Below, one piece after another: positions 8,523 through 17,347 of a stretch of 64,000 nt of DNA. Position numbers and translations under genes: made by a program. Origin of the DNA: Sandaracinobacteroides sayramensis (GTDB taxonomy: Bacteria > Pseudomonadota > Alphaproteobacteria > Sphingomonadales > Sphingomonadaceae); contig NZ_JAKLSQ010000013.1 in the NCBI RefSeq assembly GCF_022014495.1, positions 62,001 to 126,000 of the forward strand. Reading direction: 5' to 3'. Below the pieces are notes generated by a model, which made no database searches, was not told the origin of the DNA, and was given only the letters and a program-made list of their open reading frames with translations. Numbering within the stretch: the stretch's first letter is position 1; every line of letters begins with the position of its first letter.

Positions 8523-9925
8523 CTGCCGCTTCCGTCCATCGTCTGCCAGCCGCCGCCAAGGGCGTTGTAAAGCTGCACCACCGCCAGCGCTTCCTCGGCC
8601 CGGCTGCCGGCCAGGCTGTTGCTCGCCGACAGCAGCGATTGCTCGGCCGTCAGCAAGGTCTGGAAATCCGTCAGGCCGGACTGATATTGCAGCCGCGCCA
8701 GCAGGGCGCTGTTGTTCGCCGCGTCTGCGGCTTCCGCGAACTGCCCGGTCCGCCGCTCGGCGGCCTGCCCGGCCACCAGCGCATTCTCCACATCCTCCAG
8801 CGCCCCCAGCACCGTCTGCCGATAGGAGGCGAAGGCCCCATCCACCGCCGCCTGCTGTGACCTCATCTGGGACCGCCGCGCGCCACCGTCGAAGATCGTC
8901 TGGCCAAGGCTGGCGAACAGCGCGCCGGTCACGATGTCGAACAGACCGCCAGGCCGGAGTGCGCTGGTGCCGATATTGCCGCTGATCCCGAGGGACGGCA
9001 GCAATTGCGCCTCTGCCACGCCGATCCGGGCGGTGGCGGCGGCAAGGCTGCGCTCTGCTCCCAGCACATCCGGCCGCTGCCGCAAGGTGTCGGCGGGGAT
9101 GCCCGCCGAAATCCCCGCCGGCGGCTCGGGGATGGGCGCCGGCGCCTCCAGCGCCTGCGTCGCCGCGCCGGGCGCCTGCCCGGTCAGCACGGCAAGACGG
9201 TTGAGCGCGCCCGCCAGATTGCCTTCGATCGCCGGGATAGAGGCCTCGGTCTGCGCCAGCTGCACCCGCGCCTGCTGCTCGTCGAGCGACGACACCAGCC
9301 CCGCCTGCACCCGCCAGCCGGCGATGTTCCGGTTCTCGCGCTGGTGGCCGACATTGGCCCCGGCGATCCGCAACTGCTCCTGCGCCAGCCGAAGCTGGAT
9401 ATAGTTGGTCACCACCTCGGCGACGATCGCCACGCGCACCGAGGCGAGGCTGTAGCGGCTCGCCGCCTCATCCGCCCGCGCCGCCTCCACGCCGCGCCGC
9501 GTGCCGCCGAACAGATCGGCCTGCCAACTGGCATCCAGCCCCAAAGAGAAGCTGTTGTTATCGCCGCTGGAACTGTTGAAATTCCGCCCGCCGCCGGCGC
9601 TCGCCCCCAGGGAAGGCAGCAATCCCGCGCCGGCCTGCACCGAGGCCTCGCGCGCCTGCCGCAGCCGCGCTTCGGCCTGCGCGATGTCCAGATTGGCGGC
9701 GACCGCCTGCTCCACCAGCGCGTTCAGCGCCGGATCGCCGAATCGAGTCCACCAGTTCGCCAGCTCCGCCTCAGCCAATGGGGCGGCTTGCCGCCCGGCA
9801 TAGGAAGCCGGAACGCCCAGATCGGCGCTCAGCGGCGCCTTGTAGTCAGGCCCGGTCGCACAACCGGCAACGCCAAGAGACAGGAAAACCGCCAGCCCCA
9901 GGGGTCTTTGCATCGACTGCTTCAT
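8519..9925 (-). CDS. outer-membrane efflux channel lipoprotein, OprM/NodT family
   Basis: A 468-residue TolC-fold protein and first gene of the efflux operon. The N-terminus is a lipoprotein signal (LAVFLSLGVAGC, cleavage before Cys), followed by GPDYKAP as in OprM relatives. Two repeated OEP halves show the long helices with Ala/Gln/Arg heptads (LDIAQAEARLRQAREASVQAG and FASYRQTVLGALEDVENAL). The start is taken as ATG 9925. ATG 9913 has a better placed AGGA, and the frame opens further to 9961. It forms the outer-membrane exit duct for the MacAB-like pump. Confidence 0.92.
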   Translation of the reverse strand: MKQSMQRPLGLAVFLSLGVAGCATGPDYKAPLSADLGVPASYAGRQAAPLAEAELANWWTRFGDPALNALVEQAVAANLDIAQAEARLRQAREASVQAGAGLLPSLGASAGGGRNFNSSSGDNNSFSLGLDASWQADLFGGTRRGVEAARADEAASRYSLASVRVAIVAEVVTNYIQLRLAQEQLRIAGANVGHQRENRNIAGWRVQAGLVSSLDEQQARVQLAQTEASIPAIEGNLAGALNRLAVLTGQAPGAATQALEAPAPIPEPPAGISAGIPADTLRQRPDVLGAERSLAAATARIGVAEAQLLPSLGISGNIGTSALRPGGLFDIVTGALFASLGQTIFDGGARRSQMRSQQAAVDGAFASYRQTVLGALEDVENALVAGQAAERRTGQFAEAADAANNSALLARLQYQSGLTDFQTLLTAEQSLLSASNSLAGSRAEEALAVVQLYNALGGGWQTMDGSGR

Positions 9926-9976
9926 CCTTTCCGAGGCCGGCTCAGACTGCGCCTTACCCAATGCATACGCCAGAAT

Positions 9977-10855
9977 TCACGCCAATCCCCTGCCCTCTGC
10001 GGAAATTTGCGACAAGCCGCCAATGCTTTCCGGCCTCAACGCTGGGGCCGCAGCCAAAACGTCCGCCAAGGCCGTCTCCACCGGCATCTCGGCCCAGGGC
10101 GCAAGCGGCGTGCGCTCCAGCATGGCAAAGGTCACCGCCATCGCCCGCGCGGCGGCCGCCGGCAGCGCGGCACCTTCCGCCAGTTCCGCCGCCAGCACGC
10201 CGGTGAAGAAATCGCCCGTGCCCGCCGGCCGCACCGGCAGCCGCGCGGTTTCCACCGCAGACGCTTCCACCCCGTCCAGCACCAGCGCCCGCAGCCGCTC
10301 GCCGGACGCGCTGCCCCCCGTCACCACCATGTCGCGAAAGCCCGCGCCCCTGAGCGCCGCTAGCAGTTCCAGCCCGGCAGCCCCCTCGCCCACCCCGGCC
10401 AGCAGCCGCGCCTCCCAGCCGTTCGGAGTGGCGACCGCCGCCAGCGGAACCAGCCGCTCGCGAAAAACCTCCAGCAGAGCCGGGTCGGTGAAACCGCCCA
10501 GATCGTCGTCGCCCAGCACCGGATCGCAGACATAGAGCAGCTTCGGATTCCGCCGCAGCGCCCGCTCCACGAACCCGGCCACAACGTCGCCGGTTTCCGG
10601 CCGGCCCATATAGCCCGTCACCAGCACGGCGGCTTCGTCCACCAGCCCGCGCTCCTCCACCCCCAGCAGCAGGTCGGCCACCAGTTCCGGCTCCAGCAGC
10701 CGCCCGCGCATGCTTGGGTAATGCGGATGGTTGGAAAGCAGGGTCGTCGGCACCGCTGTCACTTCGGCGCCATGGATTCGCATCGCCGGCACCGCCGCCG
10801 AATTGCCGACATGGCCGAACAGCACCTGGCTCTGGATGGAAATGATCCGAGTCAC
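9977..10855 (-). CDS. pdxY: pyridoxal kinase
   Basis: A 292-residue ribokinase-fold enzyme that phosphorylates pyridoxal to pyridoxal 5'-phosphate. It opens with RIISIQSQVLFGHVGNSAAV, the PdxY/PdxK signature, and carries VCDPVLGDDD and the C-terminal anion-hole/catalytic motif RPAGTGDFFTGVLAAEL (Asp of GTGD as base). The start is GTG 10855, which overlaps the YggS stop as GTGA; the longer frame to 10873 would run into yggS. Overlap with a PLP-homeostasis gene supports the vitamin B6 salvage role. Confidence 0.93.
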   Translation of the reverse strand: MTRIISIQSQVLFGHVGNSAAVPAMRIHGAEVTAVPTTLLSNHPHYPSMRGRLLEPELVADLLLGVEERGLVDEAAVLVTGYMGRPETGDVVAGFVERALRRNPKLLYVCDPVLGDDDLGGFTDPALLEVFRERLVPLAAVATPNGWEARLLAGVGEGAAGLELLAALRGAGFRDMVVTGGSASGERLRALVLDGVEASAVETARLPVRPAGTGDFFTGVLAAELAEGAALPAAAARAMAVTFAMLERTPLAPWAEMPVETALADVLAAAPALRPESIGGLSQISAEGRGLA

Positions 10856-11604
10856 CCCGCCAGCTCCGGCCAATAGTCGCTGTCGGGCGTCGGCCGCCTG
10901 CCGAAGATCGCCTGCCCCACCCGCACGACCGTCGCCCCCCGCTCGACCGCCAGTTCGAAATCCCCGGACATGCCCATGGAAAGCCCGGCCCAGTCGGAAA
11001 TCGCCGGCCCCTCCTGCCGCAGCCGCTCCCGCAAGGCCGCCAGCCGGTCGAAACAGGCCGCCACCCGCGCCATGTCGTCCGAGAACAGCGCCAGAGTCAT
11101 CAGCCCCTGCACCTGCAGCCGCCCGAAGGCCGCCAGTTCCCGGCAGAAGCCTATCACCTCGTCGGGCGGCAGACCAAACTTGCTCGCCTCGGCAGAGGTG
11201 TTCACCTGCACGAACACCTCCAGCGTCCGGTCCTCCACCTCCAGCCGCCGCTCCAGCGCCTCGGCCAGCTTCAGGCTGTCCAGCGCCTGGAACTCCTCGG
11301 CGAAGCGGGCGACATATTTCGCCTTGTTCGTCTGCAAATGCCCGATCACGCTCCAGCAGACCGGCAGGTCGGCCATCGCCTCGGATTTTTCCAGCGCTTC
11401 CTGCACCTTGTTCTCGCCCAGCCGCTGCATGCCGGCCGCGACAGCCGCCCGCAGCCGTTCCACCGGCACCGTTTTGCTCACCGGCAGCAATCGAACGCCA
11501 GCCACATCCCGCCCGACCCGCGCGCAGGCGGCGGCGATCCGCCCGTTCACCGCCTCCAGCGCCGCGCGGAACTGCGCCACCTCGGCCTCATATACTGCTT
11601 TCAA
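10852..11604 (-). CDS. YggS family pyridoxal phosphate homeostasis protein
   Basis: A 250-residue single-domain alanine-racemase-fold protein (PLPBP). The PLP lysine is in LLPVSKTVP (about residue 44), followed by LGENKVQEA, WSVIGHLQTNKAKY and the C-terminal GLSMGMSGDFELAVERGATVVRVG phosphate-binding region, all diagnostic. It carries PLP without a known catalytic reaction and buffers free PLP. The start is TTG 11604 with AGGAG four bases upstream. The last bases overlap the pdxY start, coupling PLP supply and PLP storage in one transcript. Confidence 0.94.
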   Translation of the reverse strand: MKAVYEAEVAQFRAALEAVNGRIAAACARVGRDVAGVRLLPVSKTVPVERLRAAVAAGMQRLGENKVQEALEKSEAMADLPVCWSVIGHLQTNKAKYVARFAEEFQALDSLKLAEALERRLEVEDRTLEVFVQVNTSAEASKFGLPPDEVIGFCRELAAFGRLQVQGLMTLALFSDDMARVAACFDRLAALRERLRQEGPAISDWAGLSMGMSGDFELAVERGATVVRVGQAIFGRRPTPDSDYWPELAG

Positions 11605-11622
11605 TCCGCTCGCTCCTGCCCG

Positions 11623-12090
11623 TCAGATCGCCAGCCGCCCTTCGCGCACCGTCTCCATTGCAACGAAAGTGGAGGTGCTGGCCACATGCGGCAGGCTGGA
11701 TATCTTCTCCCCCAGCACCCGCCGATAGGACCTTATGTCCGCCGTCCGCACCTTCAGCAGATAGTCGAAACTGCTGGCGATCATATGGCATTCCTCGATC
11801 TCGGGCACCCGCAGCACGGCGGTGTTGAACTCGCCCAGCGCCTTCTCCCGCGTGTCCGACAGCTTCACCTCGGTGAAGGCGACATGCTCCTTCCCGAACT
11901 CCGCCGGATCGACGATGGCGCGAAAGCCGCGGATCACCCCGCTCTCCACCAGCCGGCGCAGCCGAAGTTGTGTCGGAGTCTTGGAAAGCCCGATGCGATC
12001 GGCAAGCTCCGTCACCGTCATCCGGCCGTCGGCCAGCAAGGCTTCCACGATCTTTCGATCGAACTCGTCCAATTCTCCAGAACGGCTCAT
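11623..12090 (-). CDS. Lrp/AsnC family regulator, likely PutR (proline catabolism)
   Basis: A 155-residue regulator. The N-terminal helix-turn-helix (LDEFDRKIVEALLADGRMTV, then LADRIGLSKTPTQLRLRRL) is followed by the RAM domain with FDYLLKVRTADIRSYRRVLGE. It is transcribed divergently from putA across 108 bases, the standard arrangement of PutR, the proline-responsive activator in alphaproteobacteria. The role is inferred from this position. The C-terminus ends 18 bases before the yggS start on the same strand. Confidence 0.88.
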   Translation of the reverse strand: MSRSGELDEFDRKIVEALLADGRMTVTELADRIGLSKTPTQLRLRRLVESGVIRGFRAIVDPAEFGKEHVAFTEVKLSDTREKALGEFNTAVLRVPEIEECHMIASSFDYLLKVRTADIRSYRRVLGEKISSLPHVASTSTFVAMETVREGRLAI

Positions 12091-12198
12091 TTCAGGGCGC
12101 CATGTAGCATGTCATTGTTCGTCTATATGGACAAAATCCCCATAAAAACACAATAATCGGACCTGATCGAACTTCTCCGCCATGCTATTATCCGCCCC
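12091..12198. promoter_or_regulatory. putR-putA divergent promoter region; probable leaderless putA start
   Basis: The 108 bases between the two genes are locally AT-rich (around 12120-12160) compared with their surroundings. A good -10 box, TATTAT at 12186-12191, lies only seven bases before the putA ATG and no Shine-Dalgarno is present. Transcription would therefore start at or next to the AUG. The expected -35 position (about 12163-12168, CTGATC) is poor, which suits a promoter that needs activation by the Lrp-type regulator. Confidence 0.5.
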
Positions 12199-15100
12199 AT
12201 GACCAGCGCCTTCAGCTTCAGCCGTTTCGCCCCGCCCGTCGCCGCCCCCACGCCGCTCCGGCAGGCGATCACCGCCGCCTACCGCCGGCCGGAGGCGGAG
12301 TGCATGGCGCCGCTGATCGAAGCTGCGACTCTGCCGCCCGAAAGTCGCAAGGCGATCGCCGCCACCGCCCGCAAGCTGGTCGAGCAACTCCGGCGCGACG
12401 GACAGGTCAGCGGTGTCGCCGCGCTGGTGCAGGAATTCTCCCTTTCCAGCCGCGAGGGCGTGGCCCTCATGTGCCTAGCCGAAGCCCTTCTGCGCGTGCC
12501 CGACAGCGCCACGCGCGACGCCCTCATCCGCGACAAGGTCGCGCCGGGAGACTGGAAGGCGCATGTCGGCGGAGACCGCTCGCTGTTCGTGAACGCCGCC
12601 ACCTGGGGCCTGATCGTCACCGGCAGGCTCACCTCCAGCGTCAACGAGAACGGGCTGGGCGCCGCCCTAACCCGGGTCATCGCCCGCGGCGGCGAGCCGG
12701 TGATCCGCAAGGGCGTCGAACTCGCGATGCGGATGATGGGCGAGCAGTTCGTCACCGGCGAGACCATCGACGAGGCGCTTGCCCGCGCCCGCGAACTGGA
12801 AGCGCGCGGCTTCGGCTATTCCTACGACATGCTGGGCGAAGCGGCGATGACCGCCGCCGACGCCGACCGCTACAACCGCGACTATGAAAACGCCATCCAC
12901 GCCATCGGCAAGGCGTCGGCCGGGCGCGGCGTCCATGGCGGACCCGGCATTTCCATCAAGCTCTCCGCCCTCCACCCCCGCTACGCCCGCGCCAAGGCGG
13001 AGCGGGTGATGGCGGAACTGCTGCCGCGCGTGAAGGCGCTCTGCCTCTTGGCCAAGCAGCACGACATCGGCCTCAACATAGACGCCGAGGAAGCCGACCG
13101 CCTCGAACTCTCGCTCGACCTGCTGGAAGCCCTCGCCCTCGACGCCGACCTCGCCGGCTGGCAGGGCCTCGGCTTCGTGGTGCAGGCCTATGGCAAGCGC
13201 TGCCCCTTCGTCCTCGACTATCTGACAGACCTCGCGAAGCGCGCCGACCGCCGCATCATGGTCCGCCTCGTGAAGGGCGCCTATTGGGACGCGGAGATCA
13301 AGCGCGCGCAAGTGGACGGCCTGCCCGGATTCCCCGTCTACACCCGCAAGCTGCACACCGACATCGCCTATGTCGCCTGCGCCCGGAAGCTGCTGGCGGC
13401 GCGCACCCATATCTTCCCGCAGTTCGCCACCCACAACGCCCAGACGCTTGCCACCGTCCACCATCTGGCGGGGCCGGATTTCCAGATGGGTGATTATGAA
13501 TTCCAGTGCCTGCACGGCATGGGCGAGCCGCTCTACTCGCAGGTGGTCGGCGCGGAGAATCTCAACCGTCCCTGCCGCATCTACGCCCCGGTCGGCACGC
13601 ACGAGACGCTGCTAGCCTATCTCGTCCGGCGGCTCTTGGAAAACGGCGCCAATTCCTCCTTCGTGAACCGCATCGCCGATGAGGAAGTGCCGGTCGCGGA
13701 ACTGATCGCAGACCCGGTCGATCTCGCCCGTGCCCTGCCCAATCCGGGCGCCCCGCACGAGCAGATCGCCCTCCCCCGCGACCTCTACACCGGCCGCCGC
13801 AACTCGCTCGGCCTCGACCTGAGCGACGAAGGCGTGCTGGAGAAGATCGGCGCCGCGCTCGAAGCCTCCACCCTTGAAAGCCGGACGGCCGGCAACCCGG
13901 CCAACCCTTCCCGCCCGGTCCTCAACCCCGCCGATCACCGCGACCGGGTGGGCCTCGTCCATGAACACAGCCCGGAAAGCGCCCGCGCCGCCGTCGCGGT
14001 CGCCGCCGCCAGCGGCTGGGCCGACATCCCCGCCGCCGAGCGGGCGCAAAGGCTGGAACGCGCCGCCGACCTCATGGAAAGCCGCACACTCGACCTCCTC
14101 GGCCTCATCATGCGCGAGGCCGGCAAATCGCTGCCCAACGCCATCGGCGAAGTGCGCGAGGCGGTGGACTTCCTGCGCTATTACGCCGCCGAAGGCCGGC
14201 AGAAGCTGACGGCGGCGCACAAGCCCATCGGCCCCGTCGCCGCCATCAGCCCGTGGAACTTCCCGCTCGCCATCTTCACCGGGCAGGTCTCGGCGGCGCT
14301 GATGGCCGGCAACGCCGTCCTCGCCAAACCGGCCGAGGAAACCCCGCTCATCGCCGCCGAGGCGGTCGCCATCCTGCACCAGGCCGGCGTGCCCGCCGAC
14401 GCGCTGCAACTGGTCGCCGGCGACGGCCGCATCGGCGCGGCGCTGGCCGGCGCGCCCGACACCGCCGGCGTCCTCTTCACCGGCTCCACCGAAGTCGCCC
14501 GCCTGATCCAGAGCCAGCTTGCCGAACGCGCGCAAGGCCGGGCCATCCCGCTGATCGCCGAGACCGGCGGCCAGAACGCCATGATCGTCGACACCTCGGC
14601 GCTCACCGAACAGGTGGTGGCCGACGTCATCGCCTCGGCCTTCGACAGCGCCGGCCAGCGCTGTTCCGCTCTCCGCCTCCTCTGCCTGCAGGAGGAAGCG
14701 GCCGACCGCACGCTCACCATGCTGAAGGGCGCGCTCGCCGAACTTTCCGTCGGCCCGACCGACCGCCTCTCCCGAGACATCGGCCCGGTCATCACGGCGG
14801 ACGCCCGCGACGGGATCGAAGCGCACATCGGCCGCATGGCGCAATCCGGCGCCGCCATCACCCGCTTGCCGCTCGGCGCGGACTGCGCCAACGGCACCTT
14901 CGTCGCGCCGACGATCGTCGAGATCGCCGACATCCGCCAGTTGCAGCGCGAGGTGTTCGGCCCGGTCCTCCACGTCCTGCGCTACCGCCGGGAAAAGCTC
15001 GGCGAGCTGATCGAGGCGATCAACGGCACCGGCTACGGCCTCACCTTCGGCCTGCAAACCCGGCTCGACGAAACCATCGAGGAAGTGACGTCGCGAGTCC

Positions 15101-15795
15101 ACGCCGGCAACCATTATGTGAACCGCAACATCATCGGCGCCGTGGTCGGCGTGCAGCCGTTCGGCGGCCGCGGCCTCTCCGGCACCGGCCCGAAGGCCGG
15201 CGGCCCGCTCTACCTCGGCCGGCTGGTCAGCGGCCCGGCCTTCACGCTGCGCGGCACCCGCATCGCCGACCCGGCCCTCACCGACCTCGTCGGCTGGCTG
15301 GAAGCGGAAGGCGAAGCCGGCGCCATCCGCCGCTACGCCGAGGCTTCCGCCTTCGGCGCCGAGCAACTGCTCGCAGGCCCGGTCGGCGAGGACAACCACT
15401 ACCGGATCGAGCCGCGCGGCCCGATCCTTCTCCGCCCCACAACCCGCTCCGGCTTCCTCGACCAGCTCGCCGCCACGCTCGCCACCGGGAACGACGCCGT
15501 CGCCGAACTGCCGGCGGACCTCCGCCCGCTGCTGCGGCAACTGCCGAAGTCCGTCACCGCTCGCATCCGCGACGACGCCCCCGAACTCGCCGGCGCGCTG
15601 GTCGAAGGCAATGCCGAACAGGTGCGCGCGGCCCTCACTGAACTCGCCGCCCGCCCCGGCCCGCTCATCCTCGCGCAGACCGCATCACCCGGCGAAACGG
15701 GCAGCTACCGGGTGGACTGGCTGGTGCATGAAGTCTCCACCTCCATCAACACCACGGCGTCTGGGGGTAACGCCACGCTGATGGCCATCGCCTGA
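12199..15795 (+). CDS. putA: bifunctional proline dehydrogenase / L-glutamate-gamma-semialdehyde dehydrogenase
   Basis: A 1198-residue enzyme that oxidises proline to glutamate in two channelled steps. The proline dehydrogenase barrel spans roughly residues 150-480 (GISIKLSALHPRYARAK, NIDAEEADRLELSLDLLEAL, MVRLVKGAYWDAEIKRAQ). The aldehyde dehydrogenase domain spans about 540-1010 (ISPWNFPLAIFTGQ, catalytic Glu in ETGGQNA, catalytic Cys in GQRCSALR). About 180 extra C-terminal residues follow. There is no N-terminal ribbon-helix-helix DNA-binding domain, unlike the E. coli trifunctional form, so autoregulation is not expected. Control probably lies with the divergent Lrp-type gene. Confidence 0.97.
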   Translation: MTSAFSFSRFAPPVAAPTPLRQAITAAYRRPEAECMAPLIEAATLPPESRKAIAATARKLVEQLRRDGQVSGVAALVQEFSLSSREGVALMCLAEALLRVPDSATRDALIRDKVAPGDWKAHVGGDRSLFVNAATWGLIVTGRLTSSVNENGLGAALTRVIARGGEPVIRKGVELAMRMMGEQFVTGETIDEALARARELEARGFGYSYDMLGEAAMTAADADRYNRDYENAIHAIGKASAGRGVHGGPGISIKLSALHPRYARAKAERVMAELLPRVKALCLLAKQHDIGLNIDAEEADRLELSLDLLEALALDADLAGWQGLGFVVQAYGKRCPFVLDYLTDLAKRADRRIMVRLVKGAYWDAEIKRAQVDGLPGFPVYTRKLHTDIAYVACARKLLAARTHIFPQFATHNAQTLATVHHLAGPDFQMGDYEFQCLHGMGEPLYSQVVGAENLNRPCRIYAPVGTHETLLAYLVRRLLENGANSSFVNRIADEEVPVAELIADPVDLARALPNPGAPHEQIALPRDLYTGRRNSLGLDLSDEGVLEKIGAALEASTLESRTAGNPANPSRPVLNPADHRDRVGLVHEHSPESARAAVAVAAASGWADIPAAERAQRLERAADLMESRTLDLLGLIMREAGKSLPNAIGEVREAVDFLRYYAAEGRQKLTAAHKPIGPVAAISPWNFPLAIFTGQVSAALMAGNAVLAKPAEETPLIAAEAVAILHQAGVPADALQLVAGDGRIGAALAGAPDTAGVLFTGSTEVARLIQSQLAERAQGRAIPLIAETGGQNAMIVDTSALTEQVVADVIASAFDSAGQRCSALRLLCLQEEAADRTLTMLKGALAELSVGPTDRLSRDIGPVITADARDGIEAHIGRMAQSGAAITRLPLGADCANGTFVAPTIVEIADIRQLQREVFGPVLHVLRYRREKLGELIEAINGTGYGLTFGLQTRLDETIEEVTSRVHAGNHYVNRNIIGAVVGVQPFGGRGLSGTGPKAGGPLYLGRLVSGPAFTLRGTRIADPALTDLVGWLEAEGEAGAIRRYAEASAFGAEQLLAGPVGEDNHYRIEPRGPILLRPTTRSGFLDQLAATLATGNDAVAELPADLRPLLRQLPKSVTARIRDDAPELAGALVEGNAEQVRAALTELAARPGPLILAQTASPGETGSYRVDWLVHEVSTSINTTASGGNATLMAIA

Positions 15796-15909
15796 TCCTA
15801 CCAAATCTGAAACGCTGAATTGATATCCCTTCTGTTTTGTAACCGGCCAGCAACCCCCATCTGGCCGGTAACAGCAGCGGTCCCCCGGCCGCCGCATGGG
15901 AGAACAGCG

Positions 15910-16782
15910 ATGCAAAAAGCGATCATCGGCCGCTACGGCAACAACCGCGGCCACTGGGTGGGCGACGGTTTCCCCGTCCGCTCGCTCTTTTCCTACAGCA
16001 ACGAGGGCAGCACGCTCGGCAGCCGCATCAGCCCCTTCCTTCTGCTCGACTATGGCGGCCCCTGGCTGTTCGAGCCGACGGAGGACCGGCGCGGCGTCGG
16101 CCAGCACCCGCACCGGGGCTTCGAAACCGTCACCATCGTCTACGACGGCGAAGTGGAGCACCGCGATTCCACCGGCAACGGCGGGATCATCGGCCCGGGC
16201 GACGTGCAGTGGATGACGGCGGCGAGCGGAATCCTGCATGAGGAATTCCACTCCCCCGGCTTCGCCCGCACCGGCGGCCCGTTCCGCATGGTGCAGCTGT
16301 GGGTGAACCTGCCCGCGAAGGACAAGATGGCACCCGCCGGCTATCAGGCCATCCTCTCGTCGCAAATCCCGGTGGTGCAACTGCCGGAGGGCAAGGGCCA
16401 TGTGCGGATCATCGCCGGCAAGTTCGGCGGCGACAAAGGCCCCGCCCGCACCTTCACGCCCATCAACATGTGGGACATGCGGGTGAAAGGCGACGCCGAT
16501 GTGACGCTCGACCTGCCGGAAGGCCACATGGCCCTGCTGGTGGTGCTCGGCGGCCACATCAGCCTCGAAGGCGGCCAGACGGTGGGCGAAGCGGAAGTGC
16601 TGCACCTCTCGACCGAGGGGGACAGCGTCAGCTTCCACGCCGACGGAGACACGACCCTGCTGGTGCTGACCGGCGAGCCCATCGACGAGCCCATCGTCGG
16701 CTACGGCCCGTTCGTGATGAACAGCGAGGCGGAAATCCAGAAGGCCGTCAGCGACTACCAGAACGGCCGCCTGGCCAACTAG
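15910..16782 (+). CDS. pirin family protein
   Basis: A 290-residue bicupin. The metal-binding residues of pirins are seen in QHPHRGFETVTI (two His) and SGILHEEFHS (His and Glu), in the N-terminal cupin, followed by the second cupin (VLGGHISLEGGQTVGE). Bacterial pirins have been linked to quercetinase activity and redox or metabolic regulation, but no specific role can be read here. The start is ATG 15910, with GGGAGA six to eight bases upstream; the frame is open further 5' to 15820 without a ribosome binding site. It follows putA by 114 bases. Confidence 0.92.
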   Translation: MQKAIIGRYGNNRGHWVGDGFPVRSLFSYSNEGSTLGSRISPFLLLDYGGPWLFEPTEDRRGVGQHPHRGFETVTIVYDGEVEHRDSTGNGGIIGPGDVQWMTAASGILHEEFHSPGFARTGGPFRMVQLWVNLPAKDKMAPAGYQAILSSQIPVVQLPEGKGHVRIIAGKFGGDKGPARTFTPINMWDMRVKGDADVTLDLPEGHMALLVVLGGHISLEGGQTVGEAEVLHLSTEGDSVSFHADGDTTLLVLTGEPIDEPIVGYGPFVMNSEAEIQKAVSDYQNGRLAN

Positions 16783-16791
16783 GAAGAAAGG

Positions 16792-16813
16792 CCCCTCCCC
16801 TTCAGGGGAGGGG
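16792..16813. terminator. hairpin after pirin gene
   Basis: A perfect nine-base-pair stem, CCCCTCCCC / GGGGAGGGG, with a TTCA loop begins nine bases after the pirin stop and is followed by TTGGGGTGGGG rather than a T tract. It lies between convergent genes. A similar hairpin (CCCTCCC...GGGAGGG) occurs at 51746-51773. It may act as a transcript end or 3' stabilising element. Confidence 0.5.
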
Positions 16814-16844
16814 TTGGGGTGGGGGCGTGCCAAACGCCCCCACC

Positions 16845-17342
16845 TCACCAATCCGAAGCCGAAACCAGCCGCACCATCAACCGCTCCAACCCCGCCAGAT
16901 CCCCATCCGAAAACCGCCCCACCAAAGGGCTGTCCAGATCCAGCACCCCGAACACCCGCCCCTCGCGCCGCAACGGAATCACCAGTTCCGACCGCGAAGC
17001 CGCATCGCAGGCGATATGCCCGGGAAACTCGTGGACATCCGGCACCAGCACCGCCCGCTCCTCCGCCAGCGCCGTGCCGCAAACCCCGCGCCCGCGCGCG
17101 ATCCGCGCGCAGGCCGGCTTCCCCTGAAACGGCCCCACCACCAGATCGCCGGAGCCTTCCTCCAGCAGATAGAATCCCGCCCAGTTGAGATCGGGCATCT
17201 GCTCGAACAGCAGCGCCGCGCAATTGGCGAAATTCGCCATCCAGTTGCGCTCGCCGGCCAGCAGCCCGCCCATCTGCTGCCCCAGTTCGCGATAGAAATC
17301 GGCGCCGCCCGGCGCATGCGCAATCCTCACCGCTTCATACAT
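16845..17342 (-). CDS. GAF-domain free methionine-(R)-sulfoxide reductase
   Basis: A 165-residue single GAF-domain protein closely matching the fRMsr (YebR/MsrC) pattern. NWAGFYLLEEG is followed by RGVCGTALAEERAVLVPDVHEFPGHIACDAA, which holds the two conserved catalytic-region cysteines, then SRSELVIPL and GVLDLDSPL. It reduces free Met-R-sulfoxide using thioredoxin. The start is ATG 17342 (MYEAVRIAHAP), five bases after the aldehyde dehydrogenase stop, so it is the second gene of that operon. The much longer upstream extension in this frame is spurious. Confidence 0.92.
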   Translation of the reverse strand: MYEAVRIAHAPGGADFYRELGQQMGGLLAGERNWMANFANCAALLFEQMPDLNWAGFYLLEEGSGDLVVGPFQGKPACARIARGRGVCGTALAEERAVLVPDVHEFPGHIACDAASRSELVIPLRREGRVFGVLDLDSPLVGRFSDGDLAGLERLMVRLVSASDW

Positions 17343-17347
17343 CGCCC

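Noticed and set aside
12667-15540. Long minus-strand frames inside putA
   Set aside because: Antisense shadows of a well-supported PutA; no ribosome binding site and Gly/Ala/Val-biased composition.
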